From Zymoseptoria tritici IPO323 (lineage: Eukaryota; Ascomycota; Dothideomycetes; Mycosphaerellales; Mycosphaerellaceae): a stretch of 64,000 nucleotides of DNA. The stretch covers positions 310,001 through 374,000 of the forward strand of contig NC_018217.1 in NCBI RefSeq assembly GCF_000219625.1. Reading direction: 5' to 3'. The position numbers were made by a program, and so were the translations under genes. The notes below the pieces were generated by a model. That model ran no database searches. It saw nothing but the letters and a program-made list of their open reading frames with translations, and was not told where the DNA came from. This document shows positions 9,526-19,676 of the stretch, piece after piece (position 1 is the first letter of the stretch; each line of letters opens with the position of its first letter).

Positions 9526-12304
9526 ATGGACGACTCGACGTCACCTCCGCCGGTCGAGGACCAGGCCAGACTGCTGGAGGATGCCTTGACTGTCGTCCGA
9601 CAGCAGGCTGTGCAGATGCGTCGATGTCTGGAGTCTCCGGGCAAATTGATGGACGCACTGAAGTGCAGGTAGGGGATCGCGAACTTTTCCAGGAACGAAC
9701 AATCGCGCTGACAGGCGACCAGCTCTACGCTCGTATCAGAGCTGCGAACGAGCAGCCTGGGCCCCAAACAATACTACGAGCTCTACATGTCCGTCTTCGA
9801 TGCCCTGCGACATCTCTCCGTATACCTCCGCGAATCGCATCCGACAAACCACCTCGCCGATCTCTACGAACTGGTACAGTACGCAGGCAACATCGTGCCT
9901 AGGTTGTACCTTATGATTACCGTCGGAACCGTGTACATGGGCATTGAAGATGCGCCGGTCAAGGAGATAATGAAGGATATGATGGAGATGAGTCGCGGTG
10001 TACAGCATCCAGTGCGAGGCCTGTTTTTGCGATACTTCCTCAGCGGACAGGCGAGGGATTCGCTGCCTGAAGGAAGTGGAGATGGACCCGAAGGAAACCT
10101 ACAGGACAGCATCAGTTTCATATTAACCAATTTCGTGGAGATGAACAAGCTGTGGGTCAGGCTACAGCACCAAGGCCACTCAAGAGAAAGGGACCAGCGG
10201 ACGAAGGAAAGGCAGGAGCTACAATTGCTGGTTGGCAGCAATCTGGTTCGGCTCAGCCAGCTTGTCGATTTGGACAGCTACAAGAACGTCATATTGCAGC
10301 CGTTGCTGGAGCAGGTCGTGCAGTGTCGGGATGTGCTGGCGCAGGAGTATCTTCTGGAGGTCATCACGCAGGTCTTTCCGGACGAGTTCCACCTTCATAC
10401 ACTGGACGAATTACTGGCAGCAACAGCACGGCTGAACCCGAACGTCAACGTGAAAGCGATTGTGATTGGACTTATGGATCGACTCTCTGCATTTGCAACG
10501 AGGGAAGCGAAGACGAAAACTGCCGAGGAGCGACAGAAGATCGAAGAGGAGTCCGTGACGGCGCTATTGGAGAAGTTGCAGGTCTCAAAAGACGCCGCAG
10601 GGAAAGGTCAAACAGCAGAATCAACAGAGAACGGCGAAGAGGCAACGAATGGCGAGCCCGAAGCTGCGCAACACGATGCTGGAGCTACGGACACGACGAA
10701 GGAGCCAGCAGAACCGGTAGAGTCAGCGACAGAGGACGGCAATACTGATGCGCAAACGAACGGCAGCTCGGAGAAGCTCAAAGGCATACCAACCAACGTA
10801 AAGTTGTTCGAGGTCTTCTACGAACAGGTTGTGCATCTAGTCACTGTCCAGAGATTGCCCATCCAGGACATCACGGCGTTACTGGTATCCCTCGTCAACT
10901 TGGCACTGAACATCTACCCCGAGCGGCTGGACTACGTCGACCAGGTTCTCTTGTATGCCAGTAAGGAAGTTGCAAGATACACAAACTCTGCAGACCTCCA
11001 CTCGCCAGCATCACAGGCAAATCTCCTCAACCTTCTCCTTGGACCTGCGAAAGCATACGTCTCGCTCTTCACTGCATTGGCGCTGCCGAACTTTGTACCA
11101 CTATACCAACAGCAATCATACCAAACGCGGCGCGCAGTGGCGGGCGAAGTCGCACGAAATCTGCTAAGGAACGAAACCAAAATCACAACTGTCGCGCACT
11201 TGGAAGGAGTATTGCATATCCTGTCTGTGCTTATCAAGGAGGGCATGCAACCAGCCGCAGGTTACCCAGGTGGACCAGTACGGAGAGGCGCTGTCGAGAC
11301 CGATGAGACCGTCGAGGAGCAAGGCTGGCTCGCACGGATAGTGCATCTCGTGAGGGGACCCGATAATATGACACAGTTCCAGCTCCTGCAAAAGGTCCGA
11401 ACTGCCTTCCAAGAGGGCAACGAGCGGACAAAATACACCACTCCAGCAATCACGACACAGGCACTCAAGCTGGCCAGATCCTTCAAGCGACGCGAACATC
11501 TCTCCACCGACGATTTTGCGGTACAGTCTTCTGCCGTCTACAAGTTCTTGCACAGCGCTTTGTCATCACTGTACACCCGAGTGTCGGCCCCTGGTGTTCC
11601 CGATTTGGTACTGCGCTTGTTCGTCGCCTGCGGTCAAGTGGCCAGCCAATGCGAGAATGAAGACATCTCATACGAGTTCTTCGCGCAAGCGTTCACTGTC
11701 TACGAAGAGTCCATATCCGACTCGAGGTCGCAGTTTCAGGCAATCTGCATCATCGCAGGTGCATTGTCCGGCTGCTCGGAGAAGTTCAGCAGGGAGAATT
11801 ACGATACTCTTATCACGAAGGCAGCTTTACATGGCAGCAAATTGCTCAAAAAGCCAGATCAATGTCGGGCAGTGTATCTTGCCAGTCATTTGTGGTGGGC
11901 GGCGGAAAAGGGCGAGAAGCAGGAGGAAGGCGAAGGCAAAGAGGTAAGGCGTCTCGCATTTCATTTCCCTAATATTATACTGACGAGATCTCCAGGTCTA
12001 CCGCGACGGCAAGCGTGTCCTCGAATGCCTACAACGCGCCCTCCGCGTCGCCGACGCCTGCATGGACACCGCCGTTTCCGTCGAGCTCTTCGTGGAAATC
12101 CTCAATCGCTATGTCTACTACTTCGACCAGGAAAACGATGCCGTGACGACGAAATATCTGAATGGTCTGATTGAGCTGATACATTCGAATCTGAGCACGA
12201 CGGACAATGCGAGTGGTTTGGACAGTCCGAGGAAACACTTCCAACGTACGCTGGATTATATTGCGAGTCGAGAATATGAGGGGGTGGAGACGAGGCCGAA
12301 GTGA
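9526..12304 (+). CDS. VPS35: Retromer subunit Vps35
   Basis: Core of the retromer cargo-recognition trimer (Vps26-Vps29-Vps35) on endosomes, returning receptors such as Vps10 to the Golgi. Three exons, 9526..9668, 9723..11943 and 11996..12304, give 890 residues. Exon 1 holds the family N-terminus ([10 protein letters not shown]...LMDALKC); the acceptor at 9722 restores the STLVSELRT segment in frame, and the last intron (11944-11995) joins [16 protein letters not shown]. The PRLYLM motif needed for Vps26 binding is present around residue 100, followed by the alpha-solenoid. A Glu/Ala/Thr-rich linker (about 300-345) is a disordered insert. Length and motifs look complete. Confidence 0.96.
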
Positions 12305-12581
12305 GGCTGCGATGAGGGTAGACGAGAAGTAGTGTAATCACGATTGTGGTAATACGATATCGTCCAGCATTTGTTGTGAAATGTCCATCGTGCTTTGATT
12401 GAGACAGGTCCCAATCTATACATAAACAATGTGGAAACGGAGGCTCTGATGACCAACAATCGGGCTCTCTCCGATGTATAAAATCAATTCGAGCAGAGCT
12501 GCGCGACCTCAGGGCTCTATCCAAGACATGAAGGACCCGAGCATGCCATCCACAGATATCAATAACCAATGGCAAAACTGC

Positions 12582-13517
12582 TCACGCCTTCGAGCTCAGC
12601 CCTTTCTCCAAAATCTCTCCCTTCAACCACTCTCGAAAGCCTCCTTCAACACTCGCCGAAAACCTCACATAATTCGCCATATTCGTACTGCTCGTCACCG
12701 GCGGACAATGCTCAATCACAGCATCCACCTCCAATTCCTGCAAGCCCCGAAACGCGAGCAAATACTGAATCCACTCCATATTCTCCTGCTCGCGTAAGAT
12801 ACCAAAGTCGCTCGCATTGTACGTCGACACATCGTCCCAACCATCCGGACCCGGTCGGCCAGCTACAATCCCGAGCTCCAATTTCCGCAATACGATCCCA
12901 TTGCCAGAGTCCGTCAATGCGCGTAATGCGCCGGACCACTCGCACTTGTCGAATTCCTTCTGGTAAGCCAGAGCACGTTTGACGATGCGCACGCTTTTGA
13001 TACAGCTGCGGGCGAAAGGGGTCAAGTCCGCCATAAACGGCGCGATGGCTTCGACGTGGGTGTCAAAGTCGAAAGTGTAGCTGCTGTAGAGGAGTTCGGC
13101 GGCTTCGGCGTGGATTTGCTTGTTGGTACGGAGGAGCGCCATGTTGGATTCGATTTTCGGGTTGTTGACGCAGTGGTAGGTTGTTTCCATGCAGCGGAAA
13201 CGCATGCTTTGGCCGCGGACGCTGTATTTGCTGCGGATATGGGAGCGGTTGGTGCCATAGCGTCGGGGATAGGTCTGTGGGTCGAAGGTGCGGATGTGGA
13301 GGGTTGGGTTGGTGGTTGTTCGGTCTGTGCCGAAGCGGGTTTTGTCGTAGTCGTAGTAGTCTTGTGTGCTTGAGGTGATCTTCTCGTAGGATGGGAGTAG
13401 GTCGGAAGGTTGACGGGGGAGGACTAGGAGGGAATAGATGTGGAGGCGAATCTCTGTTGGGAGTCGGAGGAATGGTGAGCCGTTGGCCTGGGGCTTTTCA
13501 GAAGAAATGACGGACAT
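12582..13517 (-). CDS. F-box/2EXR-like protein
   Basis: A 311-residue protein read from the ATG at 13517. Residues about 15-35 (FLRLPTEIRLHIYSLLV) are the short N-terminal motif common in fungal F-box/2EXR-type proteins, and LLRTNKQIHAEAAELLYSSYTF is the typical second motif. These proteins are abundant in Pezizomycotina; their partners are mostly unknown. The open frame continues upstream to about 13646 without an ATG. The gene converges on VPS35, with a 277-bp gap between stops. Confidence 0.8.
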   Translation of the reverse strand: MSVISSEKPQANGSPFLRLPTEIRLHIYSLLVLPRQPSDLLPSYEKITSSTQDYYDYDKTRFGTDRTTTNPTLHIRTFDPQTYPRRYGTNRSHIRSKYSVRGQSMRFRCMETTYHCVNNPKIESNMALLRTNKQIHAEAAELLYSSYTFDFDTHVEAIAPFMADLTPFARSCIKSVRIVKRALAYQKEFDKCEWSGALRALTDSGNGIVLRKLELGIVAGRPGPDGWDDVSTYNASDFGILREQENMEWIQYLLAFRGLQELEVDAVIEHCPPVTSSTNMANYVRFSASVEGGFREWLKGEILEKGLSSKA

Positions 13518-14740
13518 CCCTTGTGAGGTGTTCGGATCGATAGTGGTCTGTTCAAGTGAATTGCGCTCCAGAGCGTGGTAGTGCTCTGAGCAAGATGTAT
13601 AGAGTGGACTGTGTTTAAGAATATGAGCGTACTGAATCACGATCAAGACTGAGAGCTGCTTACCGCATTCGTCCGGTAGATATATTCTTCGATTTGCCCT
13701 CGGCCTCGTTCCAAACTGCAGTTGGAGGACGCATGACGGGTAGGTCGGCCATCATGGTCTTTTTCTCGGAACCCAAATGTAGGCGCTATCGTATCGCCGA
13801 GCACGAAACGTCTGACGTGCCTTGGCCCTGGCTGTTGGTCGGACTCGGGCCGGCAGTCTACGTGGGATGGTGTGTCGGCGGGAGTGTCTCGAGGCGAGTA
13901 TCGTGGGATGTCAGAGACCGCGCCGGCTTCGATCCGATGCTGGGATGTGTGCTATTCGCTGTCGCGGGAATCTGGTACATCTGAAGTATACTATCGCGCG
14001 GTGTACGATAGCGAGCTTATCGCGGGCGTTCGAGGATGGAATCAGCCTCTCAAGCGCGATACCTTGATACTACTGCTTTGATGTTGGCGAAATTCTGTCG
14101 TCGCATGGTGTGCGTAGATTGGTCCCGTGATTCAACCACGTTGCCATCAAGGTCAGGTGCGGTTCACGAATGAGCATTGCCGTGATGATGGTGACTGCGA
14201 TGCTTTCCTCGACACCGGGACTCAAAGTACACGCAACTGACCTCGAACTTGCTTGTACACATGTACTTCGATGTTTGAGATAGTCTCGAATGATACTGCA
14301 TCCAGCCACTTCGTCCTCAGCCATACCGCGGCTGAACATGCTCCGGATCATCTGCCAGTATATCCTGTCACTCCCATCCTGTCGAGTGCCGGGTTAGGGT
14401 TAGGGTTACTAGAGTTGACATGACCGAGCAAAGATGATACATTCTGGCCTCGACCTATGGCGTTACATTCCAGTCGAGAAGGGCGCCGGAAGAACATCAA
14501 CGTGCGACATTGCTCAAAGCCTCATGCTGTACGATCCACTTCAGGGGCGAGTTCGGAGGGCATCTTTAGGTCTTGTCGAGCAAGTCGTGAAGAAGAAGTT
14601 GCCAGTGAAAGTATGAAGTGTGTCGATAGCGATCAGATTGCTGACATGGCCGTCGAAAAGGGATCGCGGATTTTCCCAAATACTGGATGCTCTTCAAGGA
14701 CTGCTCGACACGCAAAGACAACCACTTCTTCGTGAGTGCC
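13518..14740. other. Gene-poor interval
   Basis: A plus-strand frame from an ATG at 13733 to 13984 (83 codons) encodes two hydrophobic stretches (around WLLVGLGPAVYVGW and MLGCVLFAVAGIWYI). It might be a small membrane protein or a gene remnant, but nothing confirms it. A short telomere-like repeat lies at 14391-14408. Otherwise I see no gene. Confidence 0.3.
14391..14408 (+). repeat. Interstitial telomere-like repeat
   Basis: GGGTTAGGGTTAGGGTTA is three frames of the TTAGGG unit used by most filamentous ascomycete telomeres, here inside the contig. It lies about 330 bp before the decayed DUS4 copy. Confidence 0.7.
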
Positions 14741-15052
14741 ATGGGAGAAAGAGAAAGAGGTGATTGACGAGGAAGGAGTGTTTCAAGTGCGATCCTGTCC
14801 GTGCTGGAACTCTTTGATAGAACTATACTCAAGGGAAAGGAAGCATCACCTCACTTCGAATATTGTGGGGTCTCCTCCACACTATTGGACCGCCATGGGT
14901 TCGATTGACGATGGACCAACGAGGCCACGGTAAGTGATCCTGAGCGATGGTACATTGAAGCTGCGAAGATCGAAGGCAGGCCATTGAACAATAGGACTGA
15001 TTCGGAAAGCCTTGAATACCCTTGACTGACGATATTGCAGTCTATGCTCCCA
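14741..15052 (+). pseudogene. Decayed partial copy of the 5' end of the DUS4 gene
   Basis: This stretch aligns with the leader and first three exons of the DUS4 gene about 1.6 kb downstream. The GAGAAAGAG leader, the GTGCGATC..GTCCGTGCTGGAA segment, a 35-nt exon 1 (14895-14929, ATG and donor kept) and the exon-2 core around CTGCGAAGATCGAAG all match. Exon 3 begins TCTATGCTCCCA. Most of intron 1 and the front of exon 2 are deleted, the exon-2 donor is destroyed, and nothing corresponds to the catalytic exons. It is a dead 5' fragment from a local duplication. Confidence 0.8.
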
Positions 15053-15724
15053 CTTTAGCCCTGTATGCAAGACATGCTACAGCAGATGAGCGCGTCCGAG
15101 TGCTCTCAAAGGTTGCAATGCAGGGACATCCAACGGCCTCGGTCGGCGTAATCACATTGTGCAGAAGAGGAAGACGTCGAGGGCAAACAGGACTGGAAAT
15201 CTGATACCACGCCAAGGGCGAGTCTGTGTGACGGCGAGATCGCAAATGTCAATGCATCCCAGCGATGGTGGCGCGCGTCTGAGGTAGTGTCAAATGCCGG
15301 GCGGCGAGGGTGTCGTTGCAACTTGCTGCCAAAAAAAGAGTGTGCATGGACGTCCAGACGTTACGATTTTGCATGCGGCAATAGAACTAGTTCTAGCGCT
15401 TATTGTCGAAAACTCAATCGATGTCTTCTGTGCTGACACCTATGGACAATCCCCCATGCTGACATTGCGGCGGGTGCTTTGTGCTGCTTGATCCAGACTC
15501 CGGAGTCTGCGAATAGTTCTAACCATGGGTCTGCGGATCGAAAGGCATGACATTGATGAACATGGGATGGTGCTCGTGTTACCGGGTATATATCCACGCC
15601 CAGCCGCCGCCCTCTTCCTCTTCCATAATCTCACATCTCCCAACTTCAGAGGAAGACAACCGAGCAATCTCCAGCTTCAACTGCAACACCTACACGAAGT
15701 CCAACCTCTTCCATCTCAGACATC
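15053..15724. other. Intergenic, promoter of the small secreted protein
   Basis: No gene is supported. The last 150 bp carry a TATA box and a CT-rich leader for the gene starting at 15725. Confidence 0.4.
15586..15593 (+). promoter_or_regulatory. TATA box of the small secreted protein gene
   Basis: GTATATAT lies about 135 bp before the ATG at 15725 and is followed by a pyrimidine-rich tract (CCTCTTCCTCTTCC). This fits a TATA-driven, probably conditionally expressed gene. Assignment is by position and motif only. Confidence 0.5.
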
Positions 15725-16085
15725 ATGCAGATGGCCAAGCTCTCCCTGCTCCTCAGCGTGGTCATGACCGCATTTGCTGAAAGACACGTCGTACGCTTTG
15801 CGACCTGATCTCTCACCAGCCTTTTATACTGACCACGGTTTCAAGCACTGCACGCCAAGCGATGGTTCAGATCCGGATCCCAAGGCCAAGAACGGGATCT
15901 GCTATGTTCTCGATACAAACGAGAGACTGACCTACCTCTGCAACCAGGTCAGCTCCTTGCTACTTACCCTATGCTTGAGAACCTGCACTGACAAGATCGA
16001 CTGCTTGTAGAAATGCACCGGCACCGCGGCTCATCCCGCCAAATGCGAACCGATCTACAACACGGCGTACGCTACCTGCCACTGA
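15725..16085 (+). CDS. Small secreted cysteine-rich protein (effector-like)
   Basis: I assembled three exons: 15725..15790, 15846..15947 and 16011..16085. All junctions are phase 0 with GT-AG introns (GTACGC...TTCAAG with a CTGAC branch site; GTCAGC...TTGTAG), giving 80 residues. Residues 1-18 are a signal peptide (MQMAKLSLLLSVVMTAFA). The mature part of about 60 residues has six cysteines, in the contexts HC, IC, LC, KC, KC and TC, enough for three disulfides. It has no known domain. Size, secretion signal and cysteines fit a fungal apoplastic effector or antimicrobial peptide, which is inference. Intron boundaries need RNA evidence. Confidence 0.7.
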
Positions 16086-16500
16086 GAAGGAGTGTTCAGG
16101 ACCATTGGGTTCTTTTTGCTGAAGGAAATTGGTGTGGAGGACGGTCGGTCTTGGTGTCTGAGATTCAACATCCAGCGCCTCTGTGTGCTTGAACGTCGTT
16201 TGGCTGTCAGCGTTGTTTGGGTTGTGTTGGATCTCCTTTGCAGTGCAGTGTATATCGATAAATCCCTCAATTGTTGACGTTGTCCCTGCCTACGGCCTTG
16301 ATGCCCAAAGTGTTGGGTAACGATAAAGACCTTTTGACAAGCAGAGGAAACCGCTGCTTTGTGCGATAGTAGAGAAAGAGAAAAGAGATGGCGAGGAAGG
16401 TGTGTCGCAAGTGCGATCTCGTCGTCCGTGCTGGAATATACTCACTGCAGCGTCCGTCACCTCACGATATTTGCAAACCCTCCTCCATCCGAACACCACC
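16086..16500. other. Intergenic, DUS4 promoter and leader
   Basis: The second half (about 16370-16500) is the DUS4 leader, recognisable because it recurs in the decayed copy at 14741-14894. I see nothing else. Confidence 0.4.
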
Positions 16501-17765
16501 ATGGGTTCGATCGATGACGGCCGAAAGAGGCCACGGTGAGTTCATGTGGGCGATGAGCACCTCGTATGACACCAGACTGATACTGGCTCTTCACAGTGTG
16601 CTCGAGCTCTTCGAAACTGCGAAGATCGAAGCCAGGCCATTGAACGGTAAGACTGATGCGGAAGGCCTTGCATGCCGTTGACTGACGCTATTGTAGTCTC
16701 TGCTCCCATGGTCCGGTAGATAGTCCTTGTTCGTCGTCTGCATGGAAATATGTGTTGACCAATATCTAGGTACAGCAAGTTGCCCTTTCGACTTCTGGCT
16801 CGTCAGTATGGAACCGATATCACATACGTCCCAATGATGCTGGCACACGAGTTCATTCGTTCTCATATTGCTCGAGACGCGGACTTTACGACGCATCCGC
16901 TGGAGCGGGAAAGGACCCCGGACGGCAGAGAGCATGCAGTGATCGCTCAATTTGCTTCCTCGGATCCAATCGAGTTCGCTCGTGCTGCGGAAATGATTGC
17001 ACCTTGGGTCGATGGCGTGGATTTGAACTGTGGATGGTATGTGGCAAGTGTTACATTCCATACCGAGCATCTTCGTTGACAACTCTGCAGTCCACAGAGC
17101 TGGGCGATCAAGGAAGGTATCGGCTGCTCCTTGATGGAGAAGCCTGAGCTGATGGCAGCCATCATCAGAGCTGCCAAAGACGTTCTTCCTCCAGAGAAGA
17201 GTGTCAGTTGTAAGATCCGCGTACACAAAGACCTCAGGTAAGCGTGCTGTCGTTTTGGCTCTCCCACTTCTTCGACTAATATCAGGCAAACAGCAAAACG
17301 ATCAAGCTCGTCCAGATTGTCCAACAAGCCGGAGTGGACTTCATCACCGTCCACGGTCGGACACGAAGTCAAAGATCTAGCACGCCACCTGACTATGCCG
17401 CAATTCTCAGCCTGCGTCCACATGTCACAGTGCCCCTTATTGCGAATGGCGATGCTTATACGCTCTCGGATGTCAGCAAGATCGCATCGCTCACTTCCGC
17501 CGATGGAGTCATGGCAGCTCGAGGCATTCTCGAGAACCCAGCAATGTTTGCTGATCACGATGTCTCACCAGTAGAATGCGCTAAGGACTTCATCGAATGG
17601 GCAATACGATGTCCAATCCCATTCCCTCTGGTCCTGCATCACGTCGGTGAGATCACAGCGAGAATGCCGGGCATGAACAAGAAGGAGAAGAAAGTCCTGC
17701 AGGAATGTCAAGACCTCATGGAGCTGGTTGACTTTATTGACGATCGATGGGGAAAGTCCAGATGA
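16501..17765 (+). CDS. DUS4: tRNA-dihydrouridine synthase, Dus4 type
   Basis: FMN-dependent enzyme that reduces uridine to dihydrouridine in the tRNA D-loop (U20a/U20b for Dus4). Six exons: 16501..16535, 16597..16646, 16697..16715, 16770..17036, 17091..17237 and 17294..17765, giving 329 residues. Motifs include SAPMVRYSKLPFR at the start of the barrel, DLNCGCPQSWA with the catalytic Cys (codon 124, split by intron 4), KIRVH, FITVHGRT, PLIANGD for FMN phosphate and DGVMAARGIL. The ATG has a strong ACCACCATGG context and lies in a leader shared with the upstream decayed copy. Dus4 rather than Dus1 is judged from the short length and the SAPMVRYSKLPFR motif. Confidence 0.92.
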
Positions 17766-17906
17766 TTCTCCTGACCTCCTGGTCATGCATCACTTCACAG
17801 CCAAGACTTTCAAGTGGACACGGGAGCGCGCATAAGCGCAGCGTGAAATTCTGTTTGGCTATCAACACAACAACAAACACAACATCTCTCACGAATCACA
17901 AAAAAC

Positions 17907-19676
17907 ATGCCGAAAGGACGAGCGCGAGTCCCGCGGGTGAGCAAGAAGCAGATGAAGGAATACAAAGCCGCAGTAGCATGCGCAGAAGATCTTGCCACAG
18001 CCGATGACGAGGACCTTGAACTGGCCACACGGGCTTCAAGGATGATCTATTCGAAGACCAAGACCGTGGTGGCTCCAGGTGTCGTGAAGGAGGAAAACGA
18101 TTACAACGCGGAGGCGGTAAAGAAGGCGCTCCGCAATCCCAGCGACGGACCAGGGCAACCGAAGACGTATGTGGTGCCGCGCACGAGGTACTGCCCGATC
18201 TTGGGCCATCCAGTGCTCGTCGATGAAGATGACAATGAAATCGGTCTCGTACGACTTCATGTATTTCCGCATTTCAGCGAGCGCTGTACTGACTGAGCAT
18301 CACAGGACGAAGTCCACAAAGTCGCGAAAACAGTCCTCAGCGAGGAACAATTCGAAGAAGAGTACCAAAAAGCGCGAGCATTCTGTCTCACCGAGAGCTA
18401 CGATCCGGAGGATTACGACAACTTTGACGAGGAGGACATTGAGGAGTACAATCGTGCACATCCTAATCCGATGCTGCAGGGTGTTGTATCGACGCAAGAG
18501 AAGCTGGTGAAGTCGGAGAGTGCATACGCGGTGAAGCCGGGCGGCGTGCCGGAGGACATTTCCGCTGACGCTGTCGAGCAATCCATTCCGGGGTGGTCTG
18601 ATGTCGACTTGAGCCAGTTGACGTTTGAAGACACCTCCCAGACCGCGCTGGAGTCACAGCCACTCCCAAAGTCAGCAGACACGCTGCAGGCACCATCCGC
18701 AACCAAAGCGACATCAGTGCCCACACTGAAATGGCCATCAGGATCGAAGAAGAAGAAGGGGAAGAAGAAGAATGCACCGTCCAAGCCGAAACCAACGCTG
18801 GAGCCAACATCAGCATCCCCGGAGAAGCTAGAGGTATCACCTACACCCACATCGCCGCCGGAAGCAACATCGCCGCTCGAGTCGACTCCCGCCCTGGAGT
18901 TAACACCAACGCCGGAGCAGAAACCAGCACTCGCGTCGCCATCACCAGCGATCCCGACATCACCGCCGAGACCGACTATCACACTGACAGCACCCACTCC
19001 CCCGCATCATCAGCCTGTGCCGGAACCAGAGGCGACACTCAATACCATACCCAAAACAAAGCCCGAGCCTCTGCCTCCTTTCAAATTTCCACGTTCGTCT
19101 TGGCTAGATGAGGCACTCAACAGCGAGACCGAATTCGACACCACGCCGCTCACAGCCGCAAGTATACCCTCGTCTCCTGTCCAAGTGCCAGAGTCACCTA
19201 CAACGATACCGGGCGAAGTGGACGAAGATTGGCAGCCGGATCCCGGAGCCATTGCAATCATGAACGCGGCTGCGAGCGCCATGGACACAGCGAGGGATGC
19301 TTTCGACTTTGTACCCGCTACACCATCGCCCATCACCTCGCCGCCCACCACTTTCCACGAAGCAGATGCTCCTTCACCCCCCTCCCTCCTCCGCGCCGCC
19401 CGCACCGAAACCCTCCTCACCTCCCTCGCCACCCCGAGAACTCTCTACCACATCTCCGACTCCACCGGCGTGGTCCGCACCACCCGTCCAGAAGAAACCA
19501 CTTTCGCCACTTCCTCACACATTCCAGGATCCTCCGGGTTTCCGGAGTACACTCAACGGGAAGTCGACCTCTTGGATCGGATTATGGAGAATTCCCGGGC
19601 GGCGAGAAGGGAGGGGTATGAGGGGTACATGGCGTGTTTGAAATTGAGGGTGGGTCGGAGGACGAGAGGGGGTTGA
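17907..19676 (+). CDS. Unknown Pro/Thr-rich protein with acidic conserved N-terminus
   Basis: Two exons, 17907..18248 and 18306..19676, phase 0 (GTACGA...CACAG), encode 570 residues. The first about 190 residues look ordered: a basic start (MPKGRARVPRVSKKQMKEYK), then a charged region around TYVVPRTRYCPILGHPVLVDEDDNEIGL and an acidic YDPEDYDNFDEEDIEEY. From about 200 on it is Pro/Thr/Ser-rich low complexity with one lysine cluster. There is no signal peptide or membrane segment. I do not recognise a family. Residues near the very C-terminus (LDRIMENSRAARREGYEGYMACLK) look helical and may be functional. Confidence 0.8.

Noticed and set aside
9054..9767. 237-codon minus-strand frame
   Set aside because: It runs across VPS35 exon 1 and intron 1 in antisense, with no recognisable motif.
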